Positions 21,113-32,526 of a stretch of DNA of 64,000 bases are shown here, in pieces. The notes beneath the pieces are model-generated. The model was not told where the DNA came from, ran no database searches, and saw nothing but the letters and a program-made list of their open reading frames with translations. The stretch lies in contig OZ345368.1 in assembly GCA_977006965.1 (NCBI GenBank), forward strand, positions 1,612,001 to 1,676,000. Reading direction: 5' to 3'. Numbering within the stretch: position 1 is the first letter of the stretch; every line of letters starts with the position of its first letter. The DNA comes from Phymatolithon calcareum (lineage: Eukaryota > Rhodophyta > Florideophyceae > Hapalidiales). The position numbers and the translations under genes were made by a program.

Positions 21113-21859
21113 TCAACCTCTAACCCTCCTTCGTTTCGAAACTCGTCCCCCACGACCCCTCCTCACAGGCGGCGAAGTGACAGTAGTGCTCGATCCATTA
21201 CATTCCTCCAATTGCTGCTCAACCATTCTCAATCTCTCCAACACGCATCCATCCCCGCGCAAACTATTTTCCTCCTGAACCATCTGCATTCCCTTCTTAC
21301 TGCTCGAAATAGTCGACGACGCACTGACCGCATCATCATCATCGCGCGGTCTTCGCTGCAGCGCAGGAGCCTCATAAAGGCCCGTTTCGTTCGTGGCGGC
21401 AATGCGTAGAATGCGGTCGATGGACATCTCCTGCTCCTTCTGCGCGCGACGCGCGGACGCAATGGCGACGTCGAGCTCCTGCTCGATGGGCGGCAGCGGC
21501 AGCGGTGCTGGCAGCGGTAGCCATGGGAGGGAGGAGGGCGGAGGGGGATGAGAGACAAGCGATGTGGAGATGTCGATGTCGTCGGCGGAGAGGGCGTTCA
21601 GCGCGACGTCCGGAGATGGGTTCACGCACACGCCGAGCGAGGCATCGATGGCGGCCAGGGAGAGGGAGACGGCGGCGGCGGGACAGACGGGCTCGGCGTT
21701 AAGGAGACAGGGGGAGAAGGATGGGACTGTCTGCGCGGACGCCGGCGTGGACGGGGGGAAATCGGGACTGGTTAGAGGGAGCCACATCGGGGGTGGCGCT
21801 GTTGACGGCGCAGGGCGCATGCGTTTGGGGACGGAGATGGGATGGGCGATGTGTTGCAT
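21113..21859 (-). CDS. Disordered nuclear-type protein with basic tail, 248 residues
   Basis: The first ATG in the frame is at 21859 (the frame opens eight codons earlier without ATG). The N-terminal half is rich in Pro, Ser and Ala with an aliphatic-acidic patch (LNALSADDIDISTSL) of the kind seen in activation domains. A charged helical stretch follows (EQELDVAIASARRAQKEQEM and later VLERLRMVEQQLEE), probably a short coiled coil. The C-terminus is strongly basic, RRGRGGRVSKRRRVRG, a likely bipartite nuclear localisation signal or nucleic-acid-binding tail. Together these suggest a nuclear regulatory protein, but no domain family is recognised. It reads in the same direction as the gene 0.7 kb downstream, which has a similar low-complexity style. 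Confidence 0.55.
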   Translation of the reverse strand: MQHIAHPISVPKRMRPAPSTAPPPMWLPLTSPDFPPSTPASAQTVPSFSPCLLNAEPVCPAAAVSLSLAAIDASLGVCVNPSPDVALNALSADDIDISTSLVSHPPPPSSLPWLPLPAPLPLPPIEQELDVAIASARRAQKEQEMSIDRILRIAATNETGLYEAPALQRRPRDDDDAVSASSTISSSKKGMQMVQEENSLRGDGCVLERLRMVEQQLEECNGSSTTVTSPPVRRGRGGRVSKRRRVRG

Positions 21860-23239
21860 GATGATGAAGTGCAGTGGGTGCACACACGAAGTGTGGGATG
21901 TGGGATGGGATGGTTATACAACTGCGGTGGGTGGCAGACATATGCAGGGTTGGGATGTGCAGGTCGGGGGTCGTATGTGTGAGGGCGACATGTAGAAATG
22001 GGAAGAGACGGAGATGAAGAGTTGGGGGACGTGTGTGTGGGTCTCAGATGATAATTAATTTGTTCAGGCTACACTTTTCATTTCATTTCACAATAACAGT
22101 ACAGTACAGGACTGTACTGTACAATACTGTACAGAACGAGCAGGATGATATGGTTTCAAATGAAAAAAGATGTGAGTGGAGAGGGCAGGCAGAAAGGCAG
22201 GCAGGCAGGCAGAAAGGAAGAAAGAAAGACAGGCACGGGGCGCGACGCAAGTGTGGAGCCGTTCCGTTCCGTTTCGTTCGATTCAATAAAATGTTCCAAA
22301 CACTTGAACATCAAATGGGCCTGACTTGCATTGTATTGCACACAGTGCGTGCGTGACGTGATGAGACGTGCGTGACATGCATGCATGCATGGTTGATTGA
22401 GAGGTCGAATAAGGTTGGTTGGATTTTATGAATAATAATAATTGGGAAAATGCTTCATTAACGGTCGACGATATTAACGGTCGCTCTGTTTGCGTGTCAT
22501 CGCTAGGAGCTTCTGCTTCCATTTTGTCTGCCGCCTGCCCGCCCGCCCGCCCGCCTGTCCGCTATTGTTGCTGCTGCCTCCGCGCAACGTGCCGGATGTG
22601 TGAAATTCATTTCTATCTCGAAGGACATCGATCATCATCATCATCATCGATTATCATATGATAGCCAGGATTAGAATGCATGCTGTAAAATGCCATAATG
22701 AAACGTCGGAAAATTAATCTCCATATATGATACACTACACTACATGCTCCAATTGTCTGACACTGACTGACTGACTGACTGACTGAGTGCTGAGAGAGCC
22801 GCATGGGCGATTTGCACAGCTTTGTAAGCGGTGCACTCTTCCGTCGAAACCTGTCTGTTATCACTACAGTACTATCTCTTCGGTCCATTATACACACACA
22901 CTGTATGATTTCATGCCTGTCTGGCAGCTGCGGGGAAGGTTCCCTAATTCTCTCGCATGCATGCCGCATGTAACCCAATCAGACGACATTTTACGTTTCT
23001 GCATATTGTTTAGCCTGTCGACCCACCTGCTGTGAACTGCTGCTGCGGCTGCTTGTGCACAAACGGACAGACGGGCAACAGAAAAACGAGTCCAGTTTCG
23101 CCGCCCTACCGTCAGCGGCCGCCGGCAGTATAGCGACGTTGCGGGCTGGCTGGCTCACTGACTGATTGACTGACTGGCGAAGAAGGAAGAAAGGTAGAGA
23201 AATTATATTTTACTCACATGAATCTATTCTACTGTAGTC

Positions 23240-23267
23240 GGGTTGGGTCGGGTTGGGTCGGGTCGGG
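23240..23267 (+). repeat. G-quadruplex-forming run of six GGG tracts
   Basis: Six GGG tracts are separated by two-base loops alternating TT and TC, starting GGGTTGGGTCGGGTTGGG. This is an ideal intramolecular G-quadruplex motif on the plus strand. The unit resembles degenerate telomere repeats, but the run is only about 28 bases long and then degrades into GTCGTGTCGTGTC, so an interstitial simple repeat is more likely than a telomere relic. Confidence 0.85.
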
Positions 23268-26009
23268 TCGTGTCGTGTCGTGTCAGTTTCCACACGGGAC
23301 CTGCCTGCCTGCCCCGCTCGCGGCAGATTGGCAAGTACAGTAATGGTAGGACATGGCAACGCATGGCATGGCATGGCACGACAGGGAAGGCAAAGGAGCG
23401 TTTACTGTACATTTGGGTGGCTGTCTGCTTCTGGTGCACATGTTCGGTCCACCACGTACTGTAGCAGCAGAAGCAATAAATTATTATTACTGTTTAACAA
23501 TGCCATGGCAGCTGAGAGCGGGAAAGCGCGCAATGATTGTGATGTATGATTGCTTGATTGATTGATACAGCTTGCGGTGGCTTTCCCATGGCACATGCAT
23601 GCACAGGAATTATAATCTCCCGTTCCACATACAGCACTTTCGTATGATGATATCAATCAAACTGAGGGAGTGCCCCTTTGATTAAAAATCAGCCAGCTCA
23701 TCCGTGTTGCAACTTGATTGACAAATCCAACCCAATTACTCCACACTTCATCCATCCATCCATCCATCCATCCAATCCAGTCAAACTGTGTGCTGCTGCT
23801 GATTCAGTTCATCTGGAAGGACATTTTTGTAGGCGGAAAATATATATCTTTACTGTATTGTATGATACTTGTGCTAATTTTTCGACCACACTTGAGCAAT
23901 ATTGCGTGAGGTCCAACGGGACGTTGCCACGCCGCATCTCCAGCAATCAACAGAGCCGCGGTACTTTTCTGTATGATACTGCTGTGTCTGTATCAACTTG
24001 CTTGCTCGTTTTAGACCACCACCTGCATATCAATCTCTTTCCATTCTCCGCTCTGCTCTGCTCTGCTCCGCCCAAGTTATTTGAGAATTGATGATGGCCA
24101 TCAACTTCAATCACCCATGCCTCAAAAATCTCACGAATCCATCTTCCAGCAAGGAATGCTACCGTTTCATATAATGTGCCCTCTCTTGTCATCGACGTGC
24201 AATCTTTCTGTCTTGTTTCTTTTACCACCAACTACTTCCGGCTCAATTGTCATACTCTATGATATCATACACTACACACATCTCCAATCTGTTTGTTTCT
24301 GCTTTGCACTTCTTCACTTCAAGCACGCAGCAGCATCATGCTCACGCATGTCCCAATCCCGCCTTTGCTTTGTAACCGCGCACACTCGTGTTTACAATCT
24401 CTCCCTGCCTTCGCTCCCTGACCTGAACCAATATCGACTGTATCAATCATTGATTAATTGTGCAATCTTTCGATTACTACTCACTGTACATATTTGGCTT
24501 CCACCACTTTTTCTATCCAGAAATAAATTTATCCGATTTCACTCACAGCACGAAGCGCAACACGCGATAGTATCAAGGCCAGAGCGAGCTGCTCTGACGA
24601 CCTAAACTTTCACGACTGTACTGTACAGCATCTATCTATTTTTCTTTACGTTTCCTTTCGTTTCTTTTCGATTACGAAAAAGATTCGTGCCACGTCCTCG
24701 GCCAAACAATGTACCGCCCGCGCGCCACGAGTATCGACTCTGCCTCTCCATAACAACTTCTTTCTTTCCTTGTTTCTTTCTTTGCGTCCTGTGCCTACTG
24801 TACTAACTCTACTGCAGCTATAATGACCTTGCCCAGCTACAGTAGTAGGGGAGAAGCCTTCTGACCCATATACAGTTTACTGTACAGTACAGTACAATAC
24901 ACTCCTTCCGTACGTCGTCATCATCATCCACCATGTGTGTTTATCCTGCATTATGCACGATGCATCTCAATGATGCACATTGGGAATATCACAATATCTG
25001 CAATTCCAGCATGCATCGTGTGTGCTGCTGCACCGATGTTGACCTCCTGCAAACTATCATACAGTACAGTACTTCCGCTTAACTCAAGAGCTTGCTCTGG
25101 CAGTCAGTCCGTGTGCATCCGACACCTTGACACAAACAGCCCTCTTCTGCGTGCGTGCCTGCGATAGATTTCCAGCGCTCCAGCTTTTGCACAACACAAA
25201 TCTGAAAAAAATCTAACGGCCATGCGCCTCCCCACAATCATTGGACATGTCTACGATGGACATGTCCTCTTCCCCACTTCCATACGTATATACGTATCAT
25301 ACAGTACACTCACCTCTCGTGACTCACGATATATATCATACTGTACGATGAACGATTGATAAACTATGTGAAAGTGCATACAACAGATTGAAATTCAGCC
25401 TTGTGCCACTGACTGCCCCGGTATTGGTTGTCCGCCACCACAATTCTGCAGGTTGTTTCGTATGGATGCAGGTTGTAAAACAAACTATTTCAAAACCTGC
25501 CCATTCATCACGCCATAGTTGTACACTTATACGTGCCCTGCCCGTTTCATCGGGTCTGCTCAATGGGTATATGCCCTTTTGAGCGTCAGGTTCGGCATTA
25601 CAAACGTTGGGACATTTATAATGTGTCATTTCTTAACTCAAACGAGAAATTGTATTGAACTGTACTGTACTGTACTGTACAGTGCAGGGCACATTGTTCC
25701 GTTCCCCAAAAACCATTGCTTCGCGAAGCGTTGGTTGGAACTGGGCTGCATCTTTGTTATCAGATGTCCACAGAGATCACAGACGATGTAAATTTTCGAC
25801 ACTGTAAGGCATTCGGACTGCCATACGTATTCTGCAGTTAATTTCATAGTCGGTGTGCCATTGAAATTGGGAGACAGAGGCTCTGGCACCGATATTGTAT
25901 GATACATTCTCGTTCAGCGACTCATTGTCTCGGGGCAAGCATCAACGAGACATGGGCCTGGTTCAAAAAAGTAATGCAAATTATATCTTTGCATGCAACA
26001 ACGATACGG

Positions 26010-26057
26010 GCCTCTCCAGCTGGAGAGGCAAAAAGCAGGGAACTGGCCAGTTCCCTG
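26010..26057. repeat. Two adjacent perfect palindromes (20 and 22 bp)
   Basis: GCCTCTCCAG followed by its reverse complement spans 26010-26029. Six bases on, CAGGGAACTGG followed by its reverse complement spans 26036-26057. Either could cruciform or bind a dimeric protein. They are the clearest of many palindromes in this gene-free region. Confidence 0.85.
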
Positions 26058-29000
26058 GTTTTCGACACAGCGTTGCGTACTGTATTGCATGGCATATTAC
26101 CAAGCCGCTGACGCGTCGACCTTGTCTCTCACTCTCCACTACAGTACAGTATAAAAATGGGCAAACACAAAAGTACGTGAAAAAAATAGATATTGTGCGC
26201 CTGCGACCATGTTTGGAGCTCCCTTTTGAAAGGTAGATCCGCAACAAGTCCTGGAAAATAGGTTTGTAAAATTCACATCACAACTCGGCACCTGACTCTG
26301 TACAGTAATTATTTGGCAGATGCGGCAAACAATATGACGCAGGCTCACACCATACTTCCGCTCCTCTATAATAATAGTGAGGTATCATAAAATGATTGTT
26401 TTTGAGACGGCTCCGAGCTCAGTTTAGAAGTTTCAATTTTGGTTGTTTTTCAGGCTTGGCAGTGTCCCCTCTCTTCAATTTTATAGAATCAATTACAGTA
26501 CAAAATAATTCTACTTCCGTGCATACAGTGTATGAACGTGGAAATCGTCCAGCTTACAGGGGCCTCTATATAATGTTGTTGGCCCAAAACTGAGCACGGA
26601 TATGTAAAAATGATAGATTCATTCCATCCCATGGGTAGGTCATTCCCCAAAATGGAGCACAAGTTTGAGGGAACAGGACAACTGCTGCTGCTCTGTGCCG
26701 TTACGTTCATGTACACGTGTGCTGCCTCACCTGACGACTACGGAAATACGCATCACGTCCAAAAACGTACATGTGTCATGTCATGCGAAAGCAGTTGCCA
26801 TCAGGGCTAAACTTTGCCTGCTCAGTCTGAATTATGCTCCTCACCACGGTCACTCCACCCTGTCTGCACGTTCTGTCTGATACACTACGTCTGGAGACCG
26901 GTCTCCAAGACCTCCAGGTTGCAAAAATGGGTGACCCTGTCGACAGACCCCCCCGTTTGTTTCGTCCTCTATTCTTTGCAATCCACACTAAATTTACTGG
27001 ACAGTACTGTCCTGTTTTGGAACATTCCAATTGATTTTAGATTTTATGATAAATTTTAAATCTGCCAGCAATTTCTTCCACCCCAGACCCCGTTGTCAAC
27101 GACTTTACAGTAATTACCCGAACGTCGGCTTCCAACGCAGGGCAGAATAATCATATTATGATAGATAGGGCATTCTGTAAACCGTGCGCGGTCTCCGCTC
27201 TCCGAAGCCAGCGCACTTATCCGCCGGCGGATCCATTCTGGCACTGCGTGCAGCACTTTTCCTGAACATCCACTGCAGGGAGCAGTACAGTACGGTACCT
27301 GGAGGACAGAGAGCCGTTCGCATGTGCACGAAGCAATCGCATTTTTGCTGTTCAGTGCAGTACTTCCCACCAGCACCATCCATATGACTCCGAACCATAT
27401 TGATGAAACCCTTTCCAGTACAGTAAAGCAACATCGTCAGGATTGCTTCAAGAATGATGTTCATGATGCTTGAAACATTCCTGTTCTCCTCCGCAAGAGC
27501 AGACGCGGCCGTGATACTGTCCTGCACTCAGCAAACTTGCCGCAGCAATTGCACGGGCAAACCAGCCAGTCAGCCAGCCAGCAGGCGTAGAGAAGGGAGG
27601 CGCCGCTCAGATCGATGATCGATTCGCATGCATGCACGATACCATTGACAATTGGTTGAAAAAATGTGCGCAAGCAGTGGTGCAGTGCAATAACTCTTGT
27701 ATGTAACGAGGTTTCAAAAGAAGGAACGAACGAATGATTCATCGGCAGGATTTGCGCAAATGAATGTAAATCATAAAGAATTTCAAATAGTATTTAAACT
27801 TTTGAGTTTCCCTCTGCGCATAATCTCCGTCACACTCACGAGATACGTACGTGCTCACCCATCATTGACACAGACCCGTTCACGAGGCGATAGCTCCACA
27901 AATGGGCCGTGTATCAATAGAACAAAACTTATGGGACGCTTCCCATTTCATACGTTTCTATCGTCCACGGCACATGCCATCGTGATCACTCACTCACTCA
28001 CTCACTCACGCACTCGGACCTCTTCCCTGCTTGTCACGCTCTTCATGCGCAATGCTGCGCTGCTATATCATATCATGTATGCCTCCCGCTGCTGCTGCAC
28101 AACTGGAAAAAGTGGAAAATTGGTGTGAAAATAAATAGTCTACATACATAAATCTTGCAAAATAATTTGTTATTTTTCTCTCTCATGCCATAGTAATTTA
28201 TCATACAGAAAGCCAGCTAACCAGCAGGAGAAAAGTGACTAGCAGTCGTACTGCACAGTGGAGGAATTCCTACTGACCCTACGGATAATACAGTTGTTTA
28301 CCTCCAGTGCGAGAAAGTTCCAACGATGGAACCAACCAACCCTTTCTGTTTTCTACTATTGCTGCGCATCGCACTGCCCAGGAGCGAAAGTGCAGAATGG
28401 CTGGACAAGAAGTTTGTTGACAACTGACCCACCCTGCTGTGCTGTGCAGCAACTGCCACTGCCATGCACAGCGATCCGTTAATTTTAGTCGTTTAGGGAA
28501 GCTTCGAGCCTACTTGCACGAGCCACGTGATGCACACTGCCGTGTTGCAAAGGCAGGAGTGATATCTCAATTCCGACATCATCACCATGCATGATGCATG
28601 TGTTGCTGCTGAAAAAATTAGTGTCGCGCAGAGCGGTCGACAGAAATCTTAATTGTAGTGTACTCTGAGGGAGTCATGCCCTGTGTCTGTCGGCAGCAAT
28701 GCAGTCTGGTGACATCGACGTGTGTCATTGGTTGCTCCGGAATGTACAGTACTAAGTTTCACCTGGTTGCACGAGCTTCATTCGCAACGTTTCGGCAGTG
28801 CGTGCTGTGGTGCAACATCATGTTTGTTTGATTCGCCTCCATCTGCATCATCAACGCAAATGGAGGTCGAATCATCATGAATTTCGATGAAGAAATTTCA
28901 GGTCGAGAACGGCTCATCAGTGTTGCAAACTGACTGTTCTGTTTCGTATAGTCGAATCCCAGTCTTCACTTCCATGCTGCCGTGCCTCGTCCACGACCCA

Positions 29001-29386
29001 GCTTTCTGTGCTGTACAATTTAACAGGTTGTTGCAGCGAATAGAACTTGATAAACAGTGTATATACTGTACTGTACACTGTATAATCACGCAGTTCCCAC
29101 GGCCAGTCACAATCTCGAATCTTGCCATATGCGCGAGGCAGCAGCTCTGACTGTCTGTATCCATCTGCAATAGTACTGGGAATCCCCGTCGGCTCTGTAC
29201 CGTTCGATGATGGAGCCGGGAGCACAATTGGCGAGAAATCATAACTCGACTGTAGTCATCGATGATGATCGTCGATTAGACGGATGCAAAATGCAACGCA
29301 ATGCAGGGAGCGAGACCAAAATAACAACTTTGAACTGTCCAGTACAGAACTTGGATTTGTCATGAGCAAAACTGCTCGGTTTGCAA

Positions 29387-29422
29387 TTGCAACTCGACTC
29401 ACATGTGCGAGTCGAGTTGCAA
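29387..29422. repeat. Perfect inverted repeat, 14-bp arms, 8-base loop
   Basis: TTGCAACTCGACTC at 29387-29400 is the reverse complement of 29409-29422, around the loop ACATGTGC. It is isolated, with no run of T after it, so it is not an obvious terminator. Confidence 0.85.
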
Positions 29423-30039
29423 ATAAGCGATGCAAATGTATTGGCCATCCTTACAAATGTCACCTCAAAATCTCCGCCAAGCTAGATATCATTCAGCTCA
29501 ATGCACGTACAGCCCGTTTCAGATATGGGATAAATTTATTAGCTTTGTATATTCTTTGGTCAGATAGATGCAGTGTAGACTAGATTAATCTCATGACCAC
29601 ACGGAGACAAAGGTCACGCTGACTGCTTGCATCCAGTAAATTACTGCAATACTGTACACTACAGTAGTGTGTGGAATTGACAGCGGTAAAAATATTCATC
29701 GCCATCTGATTTTTGAAAGCTTTTCGATTTTTCGACGACATTTCAACGGCCACACACATCATGTGTGCGGCCCAACGTCCAGATTGTAAATATCTAACTC
29801 GTGTGTAACACGTTGCAAGGATCGCGACTTGTGTGAATTTGCACATCAAAGCAAAATTCAAACAGACCTTGTACTGAACAAGTGGCAATCCACCCCTTTG
29901 AGCAACACGGCCTGCTCCTACTCACCATCTACGTGCCTCCAGCCTGTGCAGGCCGTGCATGCCGTCCCGTGTACAGTATGTCTTCTCATCATCATCAACA
30001 TGCACCGCACCGTCGGTCGCCTTGACAGCCGCACCCACA

Positions 30040-30182
30040 CGACGCTGCGGCACTCCTTATGCTCATTCACCGCGCCGCGCAAGAACATCATGATCATCAT
30101 GTCGAGACCGCCTCCCTGCCCGCCATCTTGGCGTTCCTGGCCGGCGCGATGTTGAATGAACATAAGGAGTCCCGCAGCGTCG
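30040..30182. repeat. Long hairpin: 30-bp arms (28 paired), 83-base loop
   Basis: Arm 30040-30069 (CGACGCTGCGGCACTCCTTA and onward) pairs with 30153-30182 at 28 of 30 positions. The loop is GC-rich and carries ATCATGATCATCATG. Both flanks are in the gene-free region. The dimensions fit a plant or algal miRNA precursor (about 20-24 bp of duplex, long loop), or a small foldback element; two mismatches show it is not a simple artefact. Confidence 0.8.
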
Positions 30183-30909
30183 CATCATGATGTTGCCGTT
30201 GCGAGCAGTTGCATAATTCATGCCACACAATTACGATATTGAACGTCGCCGTGACCTCGTGCATCCCTTTACCAAGCACTACAGTAGTACTCTGCCATTG
30301 CCCCTCGTTGCGACGATTGTCACATAATAGCGTATATCGGCAAAGAACCATCTGTGTCTGGCCCGCGCGATTGTATGCACGTGTACTACACTACGACTGT
30401 AGACTTTGCTCAGAGAATTCGTTCCGGTACGAAAGCGCGCAGTCAGCACTACGATCCCTGGGCAACACAAATCTCGTCGTATCCTCGCCACGGCACTGTA
30501 GGAATAGCTTTCTACGCCTGCATCGGTGTGATGTCAATCAGTTTCTCTGTCGACAGGACAGGAAGCTGAACTACAGTACTGTACTGTAGTGATAATCGTT
30601 CAGTAGTGTAGTTTAGAAGATGCCGATCCCAGCAGGCGACCTACTGTGCTCATCGGCCCAATATCGAAGAAACTGAGATGCCGATGACCTTCGAACATTG
30701 GCAGAATATAGCGCACACGCTCCGGGAAAAAGGAGAGCCATTCAAGCAAGTTATTGGAGAAAAAGTCGATCTTGCTCATGCTCCGTAGCACCTAACTGTT
30801 TTTTTTCAATTCGACCCTACGGGGCGGCAACATCGAAACCATTTTCTCTATTCTGCAAACTCACGTATTGTATTGTACAGTACAGTATTCTGCATTCCCC
30901 CAAGTAAGG

Positions 30910-31647
30910 TTAGCAGCACTTCGAAAGTCTACGTTTTCTCCATCCTGTTCTACCCTGTGCGATACTAAGAGCTACTTGTTCGTTTTGGTATGGCACGTCC
31001 GTCAGAGTTACTCCGCGTTTGGTTTGACACACTGCCGTAACACTTGTCGTACCGTGCGGTGCTTGTCCATATAAAGTATATGCCGGAGCCAATTCCACCG
31101 CTGACCTCCGGCACGCATGACGACGTCGAATGAGGGTTCCAAGTGGCAATGCAGATTGGAGTGGAGAAGCCAAACCCTCGAGCGCCTTCCCTGTCTCCTG
31201 GACCTCCCGCGCGGGACACCTCGCCTCGCAGCAATCGAGGAGATCCTGTGTTGGCGCAAATGCGTGCCGTACAGGGCAGGAAAATCTACAATCTCACGTG
31301 CACAAAACGCGCTTTTGTAGCATGAATGACCTTTATTGTTCTTCAAGCAAAGTCACAGATTCGTTATCCCAACATAGCTCTGCGCACTCACCCTCCAACA
31401 GCACGGACATTACGTGAACCTTCACGCCTGGGCTGCACTGGTCAAAAGAATGGAACAGCGCATTCGACGACGTTTGTTGACAAGCACCGCACGGGACATC
31501 GTCTCTTGCGGCCTGTGTTGGTGCCCGTGATCGTCGCCCTAGCTTACGCCATTCATCCAAAGCGCGATCCACGGTACTCCAGTGTTGAATAGTTGTTTGC
31601 AAATCGAATTCTTGTTGAAGCCTTAGACGAATTCGTCTTGACTTCAA
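30910..31647 (-). pseudogene. Dead non-LTR retrotransposon (LINE) C-terminal relic
   Basis: Minus-strand frames in different phases carry pieces of a LINE polyprotein in order. 31647-31333 reads like the linker after the endonuclease (IQHWSTVDRALDEWRKLG). 31346-31008 ends with RWNWLRHILYMDKHRTVRQ, the 'RRWxWLGHVLRMxxxR' signature found near the C-terminus of many LINE ORF2 proteins. 31173-30910 continues with ALSIAQGRTGWRK, matching the usual final 'A-x-DRxxWR' segment. The reverse transcriptase domain itself is missing and the phases are broken, so it cannot be active. A live relative elsewhere in the genome could be what moved the SINE and retroposons seen here. Confidence 0.6.
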
Positions 31648-31690
31648 GCGAGCATATTATTATAAGCACTCTTAAGATCATTTCTTCTTT

Positions 31691-31749
31691 GCACTTTTCC
31701 GAACATTCCTTCTTTTTTTTAAAAAAAGAAGGAATGTTCGTTAAAGTGC
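31691..31749. repeat. Near-perfect foldback, 29-bp arms (27 paired), one-base centre
   Basis: The inner 20 bp (from CGAACATTCC at 31700 to 31740) are perfect around T31720; after a two-base mismatch, GCACTTT/AAAGTGC extends the stem. It is AT-rich in the middle (T8/A7). A second imperfect stem GGAGAAGAGGCAA / TTGCCTCGTCTCC follows at about 31770-31803. The first could act as a bidirectional terminator of poly-T type, or be another foldback duplication. Confidence 0.85.
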
Positions 31750-32123
31750 TTGTAATAAATTTTTTAAAACTTGGAGAAGAGGCAATAATTTTGCCTCGTC
31801 TCCAGCTGATGTCCGCGAATGGGCGCACTAGCGCGATCGCCTACGCACGATACAGTATCGTCCTTCTTTCACAGTAACGGGGAAGTTCTTCATATTGGAT
31901 GGCAGATTCTAGCAATGGACATGTCGATTTGGAGAAATTATCTTCTGTTAGCATCAAGGTCAGACACACAGATCGTTGAGGTATTACCTAAAGGGATATG
32001 TAAGGATTTAATTAAAAGCTCAGGGCACGGACATCCAGATGCATGTTGTGCACGAGGAGCGAGCTTCGCAGGCCATGCGTATCTGCCTAAGCTGTAGAAA
32101 GCGTAGGGCGTGTCTGCGACGAA

Positions 32124-32260
32124 TAGAAGAAGAAGAAGAAAGGTAGATTTTTATTTAAAAGTTACCAACACATCTGCTGACGCTTGGGGAAACTTTCCTA
32201 GTGCCGAGAGATTTTGGCTGGATTCTGTCTAAAGAAGAGTTTCTTTTTTTGTTGGGAAGA
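32124..32260 (-). mobile_element. Retroposon family A copy
   Basis: Read on the plus strand it starts with the reverse complement of the tail, (GAA)n, then GGTAGATTTTTATTTAAAAG, ACATCTGCTGACGCTTGGGG and GGATTCTGTCTAAAGAAGAG, matching 40033-40235 closely. The short GAATAG present at both ends may be part of a target duplication. Being 5'-truncated, it lacks the CTCGAGG segment of longer copies. Confidence 0.75.
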
Positions 32261-32526
32261 ATAGAGGACTATACAAAAAGCGAGGAAAGCAATCGATAAA
32301 AGCCGTGGAGAAGATAGAGATGAGCCAATCAATTGTACCAAGAGATGATAATTATTACATACTGTAGGATCCGAACTTCTACGGTGTTTGACACTGGAGC
32401 AGCGTGTGCTGGAATTGAGGGGCCGTACAAATTTTCAAGTTTTAACTGGTATAAACGTAAGAACCTCCCCCCCCACTTAGGATTTCACAACCGGAACTCA
32501 AATATAGCAGTCCAGATTTCAGTTTT

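Larger units (their letters stand above)
21990..30900. other. Gene-free, palindrome- and microsatellite-rich region
   Basis: About 9 kb in which every frame looks like chance. It is marked by tetranucleotide runs: (GGCA/AAGA)n at 22187-22226, CATGCATGCATG near 22380, (CCCG)n at 22538-22552, (GACT)n at 22763-22789, (CATC)n at 23750-23775 and (ACTC)n at 27986-28010. Perfect palindromes are many (26010-26057, 26891-26904, 27002-27015, 25284-25299). The heptamer TACAGTA or TACTGTA occurs dozens of times. Dedicated entries cover the quadruplex-forming run and the larger inverted repeats. It could hold regulatory or structural DNA or non-coding transcripts; nothing in it identifies which. Confidence 0.6.

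Noticed and set aside
22763-22789. CRISPR-like or other spaced repeat array
   Set aside because: Simple (GACT)n without spacers; no array with unique spacers exists anywhere in the window.
23240-23267. Telomere or chromosome end
   Set aside because: Only about 28 bases, degenerate units, and ordinary sequence on both sides.
24081-24605. 174-codon plus frame in the gene-free region
   Set aside because: Composition follows the local T- and C-rich DNA, with no motif; the start is not an ATG in a good context.
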